Shown: piece after piece, positions 1 to 7,629 of the stretch
Layout of the letters: every line of letters begins with the position of its first letter
Numbering within the stretch: the first letter of the stretch is position 1
Origin: an uncultured Collinsella sp.
GTDB taxonomy: Bacteria; Actinomycetota; Coriobacteriia; Coriobacteriales; Coriobacteriaceae
Direction of reading: 5' to 3'
Assembly (NCBI GenBank): GCA_900548495.1
Contig: URKT01000007.1
Span: 1-39,428 of the forward strand
DNA: 39,428 nt
Program-made: the position numbers and the translations under genes
Notes under the pieces: generated by a model
Databases searched by the model: none
What the model was told of the DNA's origin: nothing
Seen by the model: the letters and a program-made list of their open reading frames with translations, nothing else

Positions 1-15
1 AGCGGGTGGTTTAAA

Positions 16-36
16 GCTGGCCGCTGCGCGGCCAGC
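16..36. terminator. GC-rich 9-bp hairpin at window edge
   Basis: GCTGGCCGC at 16-24 and GCGGCCAGC at 28-36 form a perfect 9-bp stem with a 3-nt loop. Read on the minus strand it is followed by TTTAAA, so it may be a weak intrinsic terminator, or part of the larger structured region up to 173. The gene it would serve lies outside the window or is ilvE. Confidence 0.35.
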
Positions 37-63
37 AGACTAAAGTCTTGACCAAAAACAAAA

Positions 64-173
64 GGGCGACCTTCCTTTCCGGCGCACTCCGCAGGACGAA
101 AGAACCCCCGCCGCACGAAGTGCGCAGCGGGGGCTCTTTCATGTCCGAGGACGCGCCGGAAAGGAAGGTGCCC
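64..173. repeat. ~110-nt long imperfect hairpin downstream of ilvE
   Basis: The outer arms at 69-85 and 153-169 are a perfect 17-bp inverted repeat, extended to 64 and 173 with one bulge. Inside it a second stem pairs CCCCCGC near 104-110 with GCGGGGG near 127-133, with CGCAC/GTGCG closing a GAA loop. GGACGAAAGA/TCTTTCATGTCC pairs between the two. The whole segment can fold as one stem of about 45-50 pairs. On the minus strand the inner hairpin could terminate ilvE, but no clean T run follows. A dispersed palindromic element or structured RNA is equally possible. Confidence 0.6.
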
Positions 174-200
174 TCGGGCCGGACATATCCGTAAGACAGA

Positions 201-1253
201 TTACGCGACGGTGTAAACCCAGTTGTGCTTATCCTCGACAGCACCAGACTGGATACCAGTCAGGGTCTCGCGGAGCTTCTTCATCACAGGCCCGATCTCG
301 GTGTAGCCAGCCGGGAAGGTCACAGTCTCGTCGGCGCCGTAAACCTTGTTGTCGATCTCGCCAACCGGGGAGATGACGGCAGCGGTGCCGCACAGGCCGC
401 ACTCCACAAAGGTGCCGGCCTTGACCTCGGCCCATTCGACGGGGCGCTGATCGACGGTCATACCCAGGTCCCGAGCAACCTGAACGAGCGAACGACGGGT
501 GATGGAAGGCAGGATGGAGTCGGTGTGCGACTGCGGAACGACGAGCGTACCGTCCTCCTTCACGAACAGGACGTTGGCGCCGCCGGTCTCCTCGACATAG
601 GTGCGGGACTCGGAGTCGAGATACAGGTTCTCGGCATAGCCCTCGCGATGGGCCTCCATCGTGGGCTTGAGGGACATGGCGTAGTTCAGGCCGGCCTTGA
701 TATTGCCGGTGCCGTGCGGTGCGGCACGGTCGTACTCGGAAACGCGCAGCTTAACGGGCTTAAGGCCACCCTTAAAGTACGGACCGACCGGGGTCACGAG
801 AATGCGGAACGTGTACTCAGGAGCGGGAGCCACGCCAATCACGTCACCGGAGCCGATCATAAACGGACGCACGTACAGGGTCGCACCGGAACCGAAGGGC
901 GGAACCCAGGCGGCGTTGGCAGAAACGACCTGCTTGACGGCCTCAACGAACTTGTCCTTGGGAAACGGGGGCATCTCGAGGCGCTGGGCAGAGTTATACA
1001 TACGCTCAGCGTTCATGTCGGGACGGAAGCAGACGATGCTGCCGTCCTCGGCGGTGTAGGCCTTCAGGCCCTCAAAGACCTCCTGGCAGTAATGGAAGAT
1101 ACCGCCGCACTCGGAGACATGCAGGGTGTGGTCGGTAGTCAGGCCGCCCTCGTCCCACTCGCCATCCTTCCAATGAGCCTCGTAGCTGTAATCGGTCTTC
1201 ATGTAGCCAAAGCCGAGGCTACCCCAATCGATATCCTTCTTCTCGACAGTCAT
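201..1253 (-). CDS. ilvE: Branched-chain amino acid aminotransferase
   Basis: This is a fold-type IV PLP aminotransferase that moves the amino group between glutamate and the 2-oxo acids of leucine, isoleucine and valine in the cytoplasm. The start is the ATG giving MTVEKKDIDW, because AAGGAG lies 7 nt upstream; the open frame runs 50 codons further up but that part is Arg-rich and unlike the family. The resulting 350 residues match the usual ~340-360. Landmarks are the FEGLKAY segment, the PLP lysine in GNIKAGLNYA, YVEETGGANVLFV and the late GTFVECGLCGTAAVISPV stretch. It stands alone, with the DedA gene upstream behind a terminator. A palindrome about 190 bp upstream is shared with the amino-acid importer near 24.4 kb. 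Family assignment is firm; in vivo direction is inferred. Confidence 0.95.
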   Translation of the reverse strand: MTVEKKDIDWGSLGFGYMKTDYSYEAHWKDGEWDEGGLTTDHTLHVSECGGIFHYCQEVFEGLKAYTAEDGSIVCFRPDMNAERMYNSAQRLEMPPFPKDKFVEAVKQVVSANAAWVPPFGSGATLYVRPFMIGSGDVIGVAPAPEYTFRILVTPVGPYFKGGLKPVKLRVSEYDRAAPHGTGNIKAGLNYAMSLKPTMEAHREGYAENLYLDSESRTYVEETGGANVLFVKEDGTLVVPQSHTDSILPSITRRSLVQVARDLGMTVDQRPVEWAEVKAGTFVECGLCGTAAVISPVGEIDNKVYGADETVTFPAGYTEIGPVMKKLRETLTGIQSGAVEDKHNWVYTVA

Positions 1254-1406
1254 ATGTCGCTCCTTACATACACAGTTGCATACTCGCGAACCCGCACGCA
1301 AGGACCGAGGCCGACCGCGTCGCAACGTCGCACGCCCGGAGCGTAGAGCCGGACGGGACACGCGAGCAGCATCAAAGCCGATGGCACGTCGATTCGCATG
1401 CACGAG

Positions 1407-1412
1407 ATTGTA
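1407..1412 (-). promoter_or_regulatory. Candidate -10 box for ilvE
   Basis: The minus strand reads TACAAT here, about 150 nt upstream of the ilvE start codon, with a weak TTTATC (1429-1434) 16 bp further upstream as a possible -35. The long leader carries no other obvious signal. Only the -10 match is strong. Confidence 0.4.
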
Positions 1413-1441
1413 CTCCCCGCACGCGTCTGATAAAACGCTTT

Positions 1442-1459
1442 TCTTTAACTAAGTAAAGT
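1442..1459. promoter_or_regulatory. Palindromic operator candidate shared with amino-acid ABC operon
   Basis: The minus strand reads ACTTTACTTAGTTAAAGA, an imperfect palindrome with CTTTA/TAAAG arms. It lies just upstream of the candidate ilvE -35. At 24381-24398 the minus strand upstream of the amino-acid binding protein reads ACTTTACTTAACTAAAGT, identical at 15 of 18 positions. A common DNA-binding regulator of amino-acid genes is inferred; its identity is unknown. Confidence 0.5.
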
Positions 1460-1478
1460 ATTTTCATTTGACCGAAGC

Positions 1479-1512
1479 AAAAAGGCCCGCCACCGTAAGC
1501 GGTGACGGGCCT
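1479..1512 (-). terminator. Intrinsic terminator of dedA gene
   Basis: AGGCCCG..CACCG and CGGTG..CGGGCCT form a strong stem around a TAAG loop. On the minus strand it is followed by a run of five T, the standard layout for a Rho-independent terminator, about 40 nt past the DedA stop codon. Confidence 0.85.
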
Positions 1513-1550
1513 CAACTGTACGGTCTGCGCGCTGGCTCGAGCTAGGCGTT

Positions 1551-2189
1551 CTATTTACCCAGCTTGGCCTTAACCAGACCGACCACGGTCGGGATGATCG
1601 ACACGGCAACGATGCCGATAATCAGCAGCTCAAAGTGCTCCTGCACAAAGGGAATGCCGCCAAAGAAGTAGCCCAGCAGCGTAAAGACCGTCGACCAGGT
1701 AATGCCGCCCAGCACGTTAAAGACGACAAAGTTGCGCCAGTGCATGCCGCCCATGCCAGCGATAAAGGGCACAAAGGTGCGGATAAACGGGAAGAAGCGA
1801 CCCAGGAAGATGGCCAGGTGACCCCACTTGTCCAAGAAGTCCTCGGACTTTTTGATGCGCTCGGGCGTCATGGCCTTGACCTTGCCCGAAGCGATGATCT
1901 TGCGGCCAAAGAAGTGACCGATCATAAAGTTGCACTGATCGCCCAAAATGGCAGCGGCCCATGCGGTGGCCAGAAGCGCCACGATGTTAAAGCCGCCGTT
2001 GTGGGCAAAGAAACCCGAGGCGAACAGCAGCGAATCACCGGGAAGGAACGGGAAGAACACCACGCCCGTCTCGATAAAGATGATCAGGAACACGCAGCCG
2101 TAGGCCATAAGCGGGCCGGCGGCGATCCAGCTGGCGATCGCGGTGCGCGGGTCCTTAAGCAGCTCGGCAATAAAATTGATGAAACCCAT
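1551..2189 (-). CDS. DedA family (VTT-domain) membrane protein
   Basis: This 212-residue integral membrane protein belongs to the DedA/SNARE-associated superfamily, whose members act in phospholipid or undecaprenyl-phosphate flipping and envelope homeostasis. The start MGFINFIAELL follows GAGAGG; upstream in-frame codons are charged and unlike a membrane protein. Recognisable features are the early ETGVVFFPFLPGDSLLF segment, the acidic/aromatic GDQCNFMIGHFFGRKI region, and GRFFPFIRTFVPFIAGMGGM with the conserved arginine of the re-entrant loop. Hydrophobic segments lie near residues 25-45, 53-75, 140-160 and 185-205. It is monocistronic, with a TATACT-like -10 at 2236-2241 on the minus strand. 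The exact lipid substrate cannot be told from sequence. Confidence 0.9.
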   Translation of the reverse strand: MGFINFIAELLKDPRTAIASWIAAGPLMAYGCVFLIIFIETGVVFFPFLPGDSLLFASGFFAHNGGFNIVALLATAWAAAILGDQCNFMIGHFFGRKIIASGKVKAMTPERIKKSEDFLDKWGHLAIFLGRFFPFIRTFVPFIAGMGGMHWRNFVVFNVLGGITWSTVFTLLGYFFGGIPFVQEHFELLIIGIVAVSIIPTVVGLVKAKLGK

Positions 2190-2235
2190 GAAGTAAAACC
2201 TCTCAGTTGTGGGCGCGGATACGTCCAAGTTGACC

Positions 2236-2241
2236 AGTATA
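2236..2241 (-). promoter_or_regulatory. Candidate -10 box for dedA
   Basis: The minus strand reads TATACT about 47 nt upstream of the DedA start codon. No convincing -35 hexamer sits at the usual distance, so this is a single-box prediction. Confidence 0.35.
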
Positions 2242-2354
2242 CGGTTGCGGTGCCCCCTCGTGCGCAACCCCACAAAAGCATGACTCCATTACCAGCAAGT
2301 TTGCATAACTGACACTTGTAGCGCAAAGCCGCCAAGATTGTCCTTTTTAATCCC

Positions 2355-2371
2355 TAGCGAATCGCTATACT
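2355..2371 (+). promoter_or_regulatory. cysE promoter -10 with overlapping palindrome
   Basis: TATACT at 2366-2371 is a good -10 about 42 nt upstream of the GTG start. TAGCGA and TCGCTA (2355-2367), separated by one base, form a perfect 6-bp-arm palindrome overlapping this box, a natural place for a repressor. No -35 consensus lies at 17 bp. Confidence 0.4.
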
Positions 2372-2412
2372 TTATTGAATCGCATTGCCATGGCGCTAAG
2401 GGAGGGCGGCCG

Positions 2413-3117
2413 GTGAGCTTTATCAATACCATTCGCGAGGACATCAAGACCGTCCAGGCGCAGGACCCCGCCGCGCAAAACGGTCTGGTCATCTTTCTTT
2501 CCTATCCTGGCCTGCACGCCAAGTGGAACCACGTGCCCGAGCACTGGCTGTGGGAGCATGGACATCGCTCGCTCGCCCGCGTGCTCTCGCAAATCACCCG
2601 CCACATCACCGGCGTCGAGATTCACCCCGCGGCACAGATCGGCAAGCATTTCTTTATCGACCACGCCATGGGCGTCGTCATCGGCGAGACCACCATTGTG
2701 GGCGACAACTGTGTGCTCTACCAGGGCGTCACGCTCGGCGGCACCGGCAACGAGACCGGCAAGCGTCACCCCACCCTGGGCAACAATGTCACGGTGGGCA
2801 CGGGCGCCAAGGTGCTCGGCAACATCCGCATCGGCAACAACGTCAAGATCGGCGGCAACTCGGTCGTCGTTAAGGACGTCCCCGACAACTGCACCGTCGT
2901 GGGCGTGCCGGGACGCATCATCAAGCGCAACGGCTGCTGTGTGTTCGAGGAGAGTTTCGACGCCAAGCAGCATCGCGAGTACATGCCCGATGACGCCGCC
3001 GAGCAGTCCGCCCTCAACCGCCAGGGCATCACCGAGAATGCCCGCCGCGTCAAGGAACTCGAGCGAGAGGTGGCCGAGCTCAAGGCCCTCGTCGCCAAGC
3101 TCGTGGACGAACGCTAG
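2413..3117 (+). CDS. cysE: Serine O-acetyltransferase
   Basis: It makes O-acetylserine from serine and acetyl-CoA, the first committed step of cysteine synthesis. The start is taken as GTG at 2413, preceded by GGGAGG at the right distance; the frame is open upstream to 2338 without a ribosome site. The 234-residue product has the short N-terminal helical part expected of Gram-positive type enzymes (HVPEHWLWEHGH) followed by a left-handed beta-helix of hexapeptide repeats (GVEIHPAAQIGKHFFIDHAMGVVIGETTIVGDN, then KRHPTLGNNVTVGTGAKVLG). The catalytic histidine is expected in FIDHAMG. The C-terminal ~35 residues are charged and heptad-like (VKELEREVAELKALVAKL), a probable coiled coil. No cysK is adjacent. 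It is followed by a strong terminator. Confidence 0.93.
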   Translation: MSFINTIREDIKTVQAQDPAAQNGLVIFLSYPGLHAKWNHVPEHWLWEHGHRSLARVLSQITRHITGVEIHPAAQIGKHFFIDHAMGVVIGETTIVGDNCVLYQGVTLGGTGNETGKRHPTLGNNVTVGTGAKVLGNIRIGNNVKIGGNSVVVKDVPDNCTVVGVPGRIIKRNGCCVFEESFDAKQHREYMPDDAAEQSALNRQGITENARRVKELEREVAELKALVAKLVDER

Positions 3118-3157
3118 GAACGCAAGCGGCACAAAACGACATCGGCATCAACGCAAA

Positions 3158-3195
3158 GGCGCGCCAGGGAATTCATCCCCGGCGCGCCTTATTTG
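3158..3195 (+). terminator. Intrinsic terminator of cysE
   Basis: GGCGCGCC at 3158-3165 pairs perfectly with GGCGCGCC at 3181-3188, with GGG/CCC continuing inward, then a TTATTT tail on the plus strand. Confidence 0.85.
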
Positions 3196-3197
3196 TG

Positions 3198-3228
3198 ATG
3201 TGGCAAAGAGACTGTCCCTTTGTCACAT
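3198..3228. repeat. 31-nt imperfect palindrome with GTCCC core
   Basis: ATGTGGCAAAGAGAC and GTCCCTTTGTCACAT pair at 13 of 15 positions around a single T. It abuts the stop codon of the ABC transporter gene. The GACAAAGGGAC core resembles other palindromes in this window (8755-8789, 12865-12910, 28559-28610), pointing to a REP-like dispersed element rather than a gene-specific signal. Confidence 0.5.
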
Positions 3229-5222
3229 TATGCGAACTGGCTCAGATAGAGGTCGGCGTAGGCACCCTCGGCAGCCAGCAGCTCCTTATGCGTGCCCTGC
3301 TCGATAATGTTGCCGTGATCCATGACCAAGATCAGGTCGGCGTCCACGATCGTCGACAGGCGGTGCGCGATCACAAAGCTCGTGCGCCCGCGCATGAGCG
3401 CGTCCATGGCACGACCGATGGCAAGCTCGGTACGCGTATCCACGCTTGAGGTCGCCTCGTCCAGGATGAGAATCGCCGGGTTATTGAGCAGCACGCGTGC
3501 GATGGTCAGCAGCTGACGCTGGCCCTGGCTGATGCTTTCGGCATCGTTGGCCACGCGCGTGTCGTAGCCCTGCGGCATGGTGCGCACAAAGAAGTCGACC
3601 TGCGCGGCGCGCGCAGCCGCCACGATCTCCTCACGCGTCGCCTCGGGACAGCCGTAGGCGATGTTTTCGGCAATCGTGCCATCGAACAGCCAGGCGTCCT
3701 GCAGCACCATGCCAAACTGCTGCCGTAGCTCGCCGCGGTCCATGCGGCTCGTATCCACGCCGTCGAGCGTAATACGCCCGCCGTCAATCTCGTAGAAGCG
3801 CATGAGCAGGTTGATGAGCGTCGTCTTGCCCGCGCCCGTGGTTCCCACCACGGCAATCTTCTGGCCCGGCTCGGCGGTAAACGACACGTCGTGCATAAGC
3901 GGCTTGTCGGGCGAATAACCAAAGCGCACGTGCTCAAAGGAGACGCGACCCTCAACGCGACCCGGCAGCTTGGCGGCCTCGTCCGGCAGCGGATCGGCCT
4001 CCATCTCGGGCTCATCGAGCAGGTCGAACACGCGCTCCGCACTCGCCAACGCGCTCTGCAGCGAGTTGAAGGTAAACGACAGCTGCGTCATGGGTTCGGA
4101 CGCCTCGTAGATAAACTGGAAGAACGCCTGGAACACGCCGACGGTCATGTGACCGGCAACCAGCATGCTGCAGCCCACCAGCGCGATCACGATCTGCGCC
4201 AAACGGCCGATAAAGCGCACCGCAGGGCCGACGGCATTGATCATAAAGTCGGCCTTGGCACTCACGCGTGCCAGCTCGCCCGAGGCCTGGTGCACCTCGG
4301 CAGAACTTTGGCGTTCGCGGTTAAACGCGCGGATCACCAGACGGCCCGAATAGCCTTCCTCGACCGCACTCGTAATCTTGGACACCCACTCCTGGCGCTC
4401 GCCCGTCACATCGTGTGTGCGGCGCGAGACGACCTTCGTCACCAGCAGCGACAGTGCCGTAAAGAACAGAAAGACGAGCGTAAGCTGCACGCTGAACACG
4501 AACATCACGCTCACAGCACCAACAACCGTGCCGATCGACACGAGCAGCTGCAGCAATCCGCGCTGCATGCTCTCGGACATCTTGTCCAGGTCGTTGGTCG
4601 CGCGGCTGACGACCTCGCCGGGACGATGCGCGTCAAAATAGGCGAGCGGCAGACGGTTGAGCTTTTGCGCGATGCGGTTGCGCAGGCGCAGATTGAGACG
4701 CTCAGCGACGCTCGACATCAAAAAGCTCTGGAGCGCATAGAACGAGGCAGCGGCAGTCCAGATCATAAAGTAGACGAAAATGGTCTTGCCGCAGTTCTCC
4801 CAGGTGATGTTGAAGGTGGTGTCGTTGGCAAACGCCACCTGAATGTGGCCCCACAGCTCATCGATCACGCGGGCGCTATATGCCGGCGCGGCGGTGTTAA
4901 AGATGACATAGAACACAATGCTCGCGAACACGATATAGAAGCGCCAATGGTCGCCGGCAGCCTCACTCCACAGGCGGCGCACCGTCGCCCAGGTATCCCG
5001 AGGCGTCTCGTCCTCGTCTTCGTCGTCCACGTCGCGCATACGCTCTGCCTCGGCGCGGGCGCGCTCGTCCTCGGCACGTTCGTTTTCCTCGTAGAGCGCT
5101 TGGCGGCGAGCCTCGCGCTTGGCGGCGTCATCCAGCTCGGTCGACGCGGCAGCCGTTTCCTCGACCAGTCCCGCGGCAGCGGCGTCATCAACGCCGCCCT
5201 GCTTCTTGAGCTCCCCGGTCAT
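3228..5222 (-). CDS. ABC exporter half-transporter, consensus ATPase subunit
   Basis: This is a 664-residue fused membrane-plus-ATPase subunit of a type IV ABC exporter. The start is the ATG 1 nt after the upstream gene's TAG, with GGGAGG 8 nt before it; a GTG three codons earlier touches the Shine-Dalgarno and is unlikely. A charged N-terminal extension of ~80 residues (many Glu/Asp/Arg, DDEDEDE) precedes six membrane helices. In the ATPase, Walker A GTTGAGKTT is near residue 457, signature ISQGQRQ near 563, Walker B ILILDEATS with the catalytic Glu near 582, and the H-loop AHRLST near 617. It therefore has intact catalytic residues but a non-LSGGQ signature. With the adjacent subunit it should form a heterodimer exporting drugs, lipids or peptides; the substrate is not predictable. 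Confidence 0.93.
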   Translation of the reverse strand: MTGELKKQGGVDDAAAAGLVEETAAASTELDDAAKREARRQALYEENERAEDERARAEAERMRDVDDEDEDETPRDTWATVRRLWSEAAGDHWRFYIVFASIVFYVIFNTAAPAYSARVIDELWGHIQVAFANDTTFNITWENCGKTIFVYFMIWTAAASFYALQSFLMSSVAERLNLRLRNRIAQKLNRLPLAYFDAHRPGEVVSRATNDLDKMSESMQRGLLQLLVSIGTVVGAVSVMFVFSVQLTLVFLFFTALSLLVTKVVSRRTHDVTGERQEWVSKITSAVEEGYSGRLVIRAFNRERQSSAEVHQASGELARVSAKADFMINAVGPAVRFIGRLAQIVIALVGCSMLVAGHMTVGVFQAFFQFIYEASEPMTQLSFTFNSLQSALASAERVFDLLDEPEMEADPLPDEAAKLPGRVEGRVSFEHVRFGYSPDKPLMHDVSFTAEPGQKIAVVGTTGAGKTTLINLLMRFYEIDGGRITLDGVDTSRMDRGELRQQFGMVLQDAWLFDGTIAENIAYGCPEATREEIVAAARAAQVDFFVRTMPQGYDTRVANDAESISQGQRQLLTIARVLLNNPAILILDEATSSVDTRTELAIGRAMDALMRGRTSFVIAHRLSTIVDADLILVMDHGNIIEQGTHKELLAAEGAYADLYLSQFA

Positions 5223-5223
5223 G

Positions 5224-6960
5224 CTACTCACCTCCCTTCATTTGCGATTCCGCGATGGCGCGGTACACCTCGCAGGTTTCCATAAGCTCGCCATGCGTGC
5301 CCAAGCCCACGACCTCGCCGTCCTTGAGCACAACGATCTGGTCGGCATGCAAAATAGTCGAGATGCGCTGCGCGATGATGAGCACCGCGGCGTCGCGCGT
5401 CTCGTCCTGCAGCGCATGGCGCAGGGCCGCATCGGTCTTAAAGTCCAGGGCCGAAAAACTATCGTCGAAGATATACAGGTCGGCGCGCTTCATGAGCGCG
5501 CGAGCAATGGCCAGGCGCTGGCGCTGGCCGCCCGAAAAGTTCGTACCGCCCTGGGCAACCGGGGTATCGAGCCCCTGCGGTTGGTCGAGTACAAAGGTGC
5601 TCTGGGCAACCTCAAGCGCGTGAAGCATGTCGCCCTCGGTCGCACCTTCGTTACCAAAGCGAAGGTTGCTCGCCACCGTGCCCGAGAACAGCCACGCCTT
5701 CTGCGGCACATAGGCAATGCGCCCGCGGATTTCATCTTGCGTAAGCTCGCGCAGGTCCACACCATTCAGGCGAATGGAGCCCTTCGTGGCATCGTGAAAA
5801 CGCAACAAGAGCTTTGCCACCGTCGATTTGCCCGAGCCTGTCGAGCCAACGATTGCAGTCGTCTGACCGCGACGGCAGGCAAAGCTCAGGTCGCACAGGG
5901 TGTCCTCGTCGGCATCGTCAAAGCGAAACGACATGTGGTCGAACACGGCCACCGCATCGGCTTCGTCTTGGGGCTCGCGCGCCCCGTCATCCAGCGTGCG
6001 CTCGCCATCGACGATGCTCGGCTCAATCTCCAACACCTGCTGCGCACGGTTCAGGCACGCGGCAGCACGCGGAAGCGTCAGCACCACCATCTGGGCCATC
6101 ATCACAAAGAACAGGATCAGAATTGCATACTCCAGCACCGCCGAGATACTCGCAATCTGCATGGCGTGGGCGCCTACGCGGTTGCCGCCCACCCACAGCA
6201 CCGCCACCTCGGCGATGTTCATCAAAAAGAAGCTTGAGCTGTCGAGGCCCACAAACAGGTGGTTGACTTTGATGGCGTTGGCGGCGTATTCGCTAAACAC
6301 CTCGTCCAGACGCCGTTCCTCGTGGCGCTCCTTGTTAAACGCACGGATGACGCGCACGCCCACAATATTCTCGCGCAGCACCACGTTCATGCGGTCGATA
6401 AAGCCCTGTAGGCGCATAAAAATCGGTGCCGCGTTGGCAACCGTAAAGACCGCCGCCACCAGCACAATCGCAACGACTACGCCCAGAAGCGTGCCCATGG
6501 CGGGATCGATAAACCAGGCGAAGATGATGCCCGCCACAGCCAAAAACGGCACGGGCAGCACCAACTGAATCGTCTGCAGGATAGCCTGCTGAATCACGTT
6601 GATGTCGTTGAGCGAGCGCGTGATCATCGATCCGGTGCCAAAGCGCTCAAAATCGCTGGCCGCGAGTTCGAGCGACTTGTCGTACACGGCATTGCGGATA
6701 TCGCAAGCCACGTTGGCGGCCAGGCGCGCCGAAAGATAGCAGCCCAGCACCGTGCCGCCGCTAGCCATGCTGGTCGCGATAAACATGTATAGGCCGTTGC
6801 GTAAAATGTAGTCGATATCGCCCGTGGTAATACCGGTGTTGACCATGTTCGCCAGCATCGTGGGAACCAACAGCGTACCGACGTTATCCACCAGCAGCAC
6901 CAGCAGCGTCACTGCGACAAGCCCTCGATAGGGCTTCAAAAACCTCATTAACAGTCGCAC
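5224..6960 (-). CDS. ABC exporter half-transporter, degenerate ATPase subunit
   Basis: This 578-residue partner has the same architecture: an N-terminal six-helix membrane domain and a C-terminal ATPase. Walker A GSTGSGKST is near residue 371 and the canonical FSGGQRQ signature near 473, but Walker B reads IFDDSFSALD, with Asp where the catalytic Glu should be, and the switch histidine is Gln (IAQRIST). These are the changes seen in the degenerate half of heterodimeric exporters such as TM287/288, LmrCD and BmrCD. The GTG at 6960 has GGGGGAG just upstream and overlaps the MarR gene; an ATG at 6948 (TAATG overlap) is the alternative. Tight spacing with both neighbours shows one operon. Confidence 0.92.
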   Translation of the reverse strand: MRLLMRFLKPYRGLVAVTLLVLLVDNVGTLLVPTMLANMVNTGITTGDIDYILRNGLYMFIATSMASGGTVLGCYLSARLAANVACDIRNAVYDKSLELAASDFERFGTGSMITRSLNDINVIQQAILQTIQLVLPVPFLAVAGIIFAWFIDPAMGTLLGVVVAIVLVAAVFTVANAAPIFMRLQGFIDRMNVVLRENIVGVRVIRAFNKERHEERRLDEVFSEYAANAIKVNHLFVGLDSSSFFLMNIAEVAVLWVGGNRVGAHAMQIASISAVLEYAILILFFVMMAQMVVLTLPRAAACLNRAQQVLEIEPSIVDGERTLDDGAREPQDEADAVAVFDHMSFRFDDADEDTLCDLSFACRRGQTTAIVGSTGSGKSTVAKLLLRFHDATKGSIRLNGVDLRELTQDEIRGRIAYVPQKAWLFSGTVASNLRFGNEGATEGDMLHALEVAQSTFVLDQPQGLDTPVAQGGTNFSGGQRQRLAIARALMKRADLYIFDDSFSALDFKTDAALRHALQDETRDAAVLIIAQRISTILHADQIVVLKDGEVVGLGTHGELMETCEVYRAIAESQMKGGE

Positions 6961-7448
6961 GACTCCCCCTCACCTTGATTCTCGGCTTGGCTCTCGGCAG
7001 CGATATGCTGCTTAAAGGCATCGCACTCATCGCCGAGCGCATGGGAAAATTTTCCGATTAGGCGCATGATTTCGCGCTGCTCACACGGCTCAAGCGCGCC
7101 AAAGGCTCGCTGTTCGGCCTTGAGTGCCGGCAACGCATAACGCTCGGCAAATCGCCTGCCCTCTTCGGTCAGGCTCACAACCTTGTTCTTACGACTGCCT
7201 TCGGCAAACTCCAACGTTGCGAAGCCCCGCGCCGTCAAGGTTTTAATTGCCGAGTTGATGGTCTGCTTGCTGTAGAACCATTCGCTTGTCAGACGGCTTA
7301 CGGCAATACTGCCGCCCGTCGTGCTGGTGTCGACGAGCATCCAATAGGCGCAGTCCGAAAGGCCGCAGGCGCGCGAGAACTCCGAATAGATATGGTCAAG
7401 TCCATTGAGCAACCGATCGAAGTCGACCAGCGTAACCGCACTATTCAT
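6948..7448 (-). CDS. MarR family transcriptional regulator
   Basis: This is a 166-residue winged-helix regulator placed first in the exporter operon, so it probably represses it and releases on binding an exported compound. The helix-turn-helix covers roughly residues 45-85 (TTGGSIAVSRLTSEWFYSKQTINSAIKTLTARGFATLEF) and the wing EFAEGSRKNKVVSLTEEGRRFAE follows, the typical MarR signature. The C-terminal helix HALGDECDAFKQHI would contribute to dimerisation. The gene overlaps the start of the first ABC subunit. Two near-identical 14-bp sequences lie 20-70 nt upstream of the start codon and are good operator candidates. The ribosome site is weak (GGGATAG). Confidence 0.9.
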   Translation of the reverse strand: MNSAVTLVDFDRLLNGLDHIYSEFSRACGLSDCAYWMLVDTSTTGGSIAVSRLTSEWFYSKQTINSAIKTLTARGFATLEFAEGSRKNKVVSLTEEGRRFAERYALPALKAEQRAFGALEPCEQREIMRLIGKFSHALGDECDAFKQHIAAESQAENQGEGESCDC

Positions 7449-7466
7449 CTATCCCACTATTCAATT

Positions 7467-7515
7467 GTCCGATTTTTGACCAATTATGTGTCTCTAGATT
7501 AGTCCGAGTTTTGAC
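7467..7515. promoter_or_regulatory. Two direct repeats, candidate MarR operators
   Basis: GTCCGATTTTTGAC at 7467-7480 and GTCCGAGTTTTGAC at 7502-7515 differ at one base and start 35 bp apart. Each has GTC/GAC ends; the second is TAGTC...GACTA with perfect 5-bp arms, the first is flanked by CAATT on both sides. Their place upstream of the marR start suggests autoregulation of the marR-ABC operon. Confidence 0.5.
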
Positions 7516-7567
7516 TATCGTCAACAGGCTCTCCGCGAATGCGTGCATTTTTATGGCCTATCGGCAG

Positions 7568-7603
7568 AAAAAGACCGCCGGCGCGGGGGCGGCGCCAGCG
7601 GTC
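7568..7603 (-). terminator. Terminator of the small hypothetical gene
   Basis: GACCGC (7573-7578) pairs with GCGGTC (7598-7603) and GGCGC with GCGCC inside it. On the minus strand the stem is followed by TTTTT, giving a good intrinsic terminator about 25 nt past the gene at 7630. Confidence 0.75.
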
Positions 7604-7629
7604 ACGTGAAAATCGAGTTTTATTGCCTG

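Noticed and set aside
11..244. 77-codon minus-strand frame at the window start
   Set aside because: It runs through the long hairpin and overlaps the ilvE C-terminus; its residues reflect the inverted repeat and no ribosome site is present.
225..1346. Long plus-strand open frame (about 370 codons) opposite ilvE
   Set aside because: Its translation is a GC-skew shadow of ilvE with no ribosome site or family resemblance; ilvE explains the region fully.
3891..6237. Large plus-strand frames opposite the ABC exporter genes
   Set aside because: They are antisense shadows of two genes with complete, recognisable domains.
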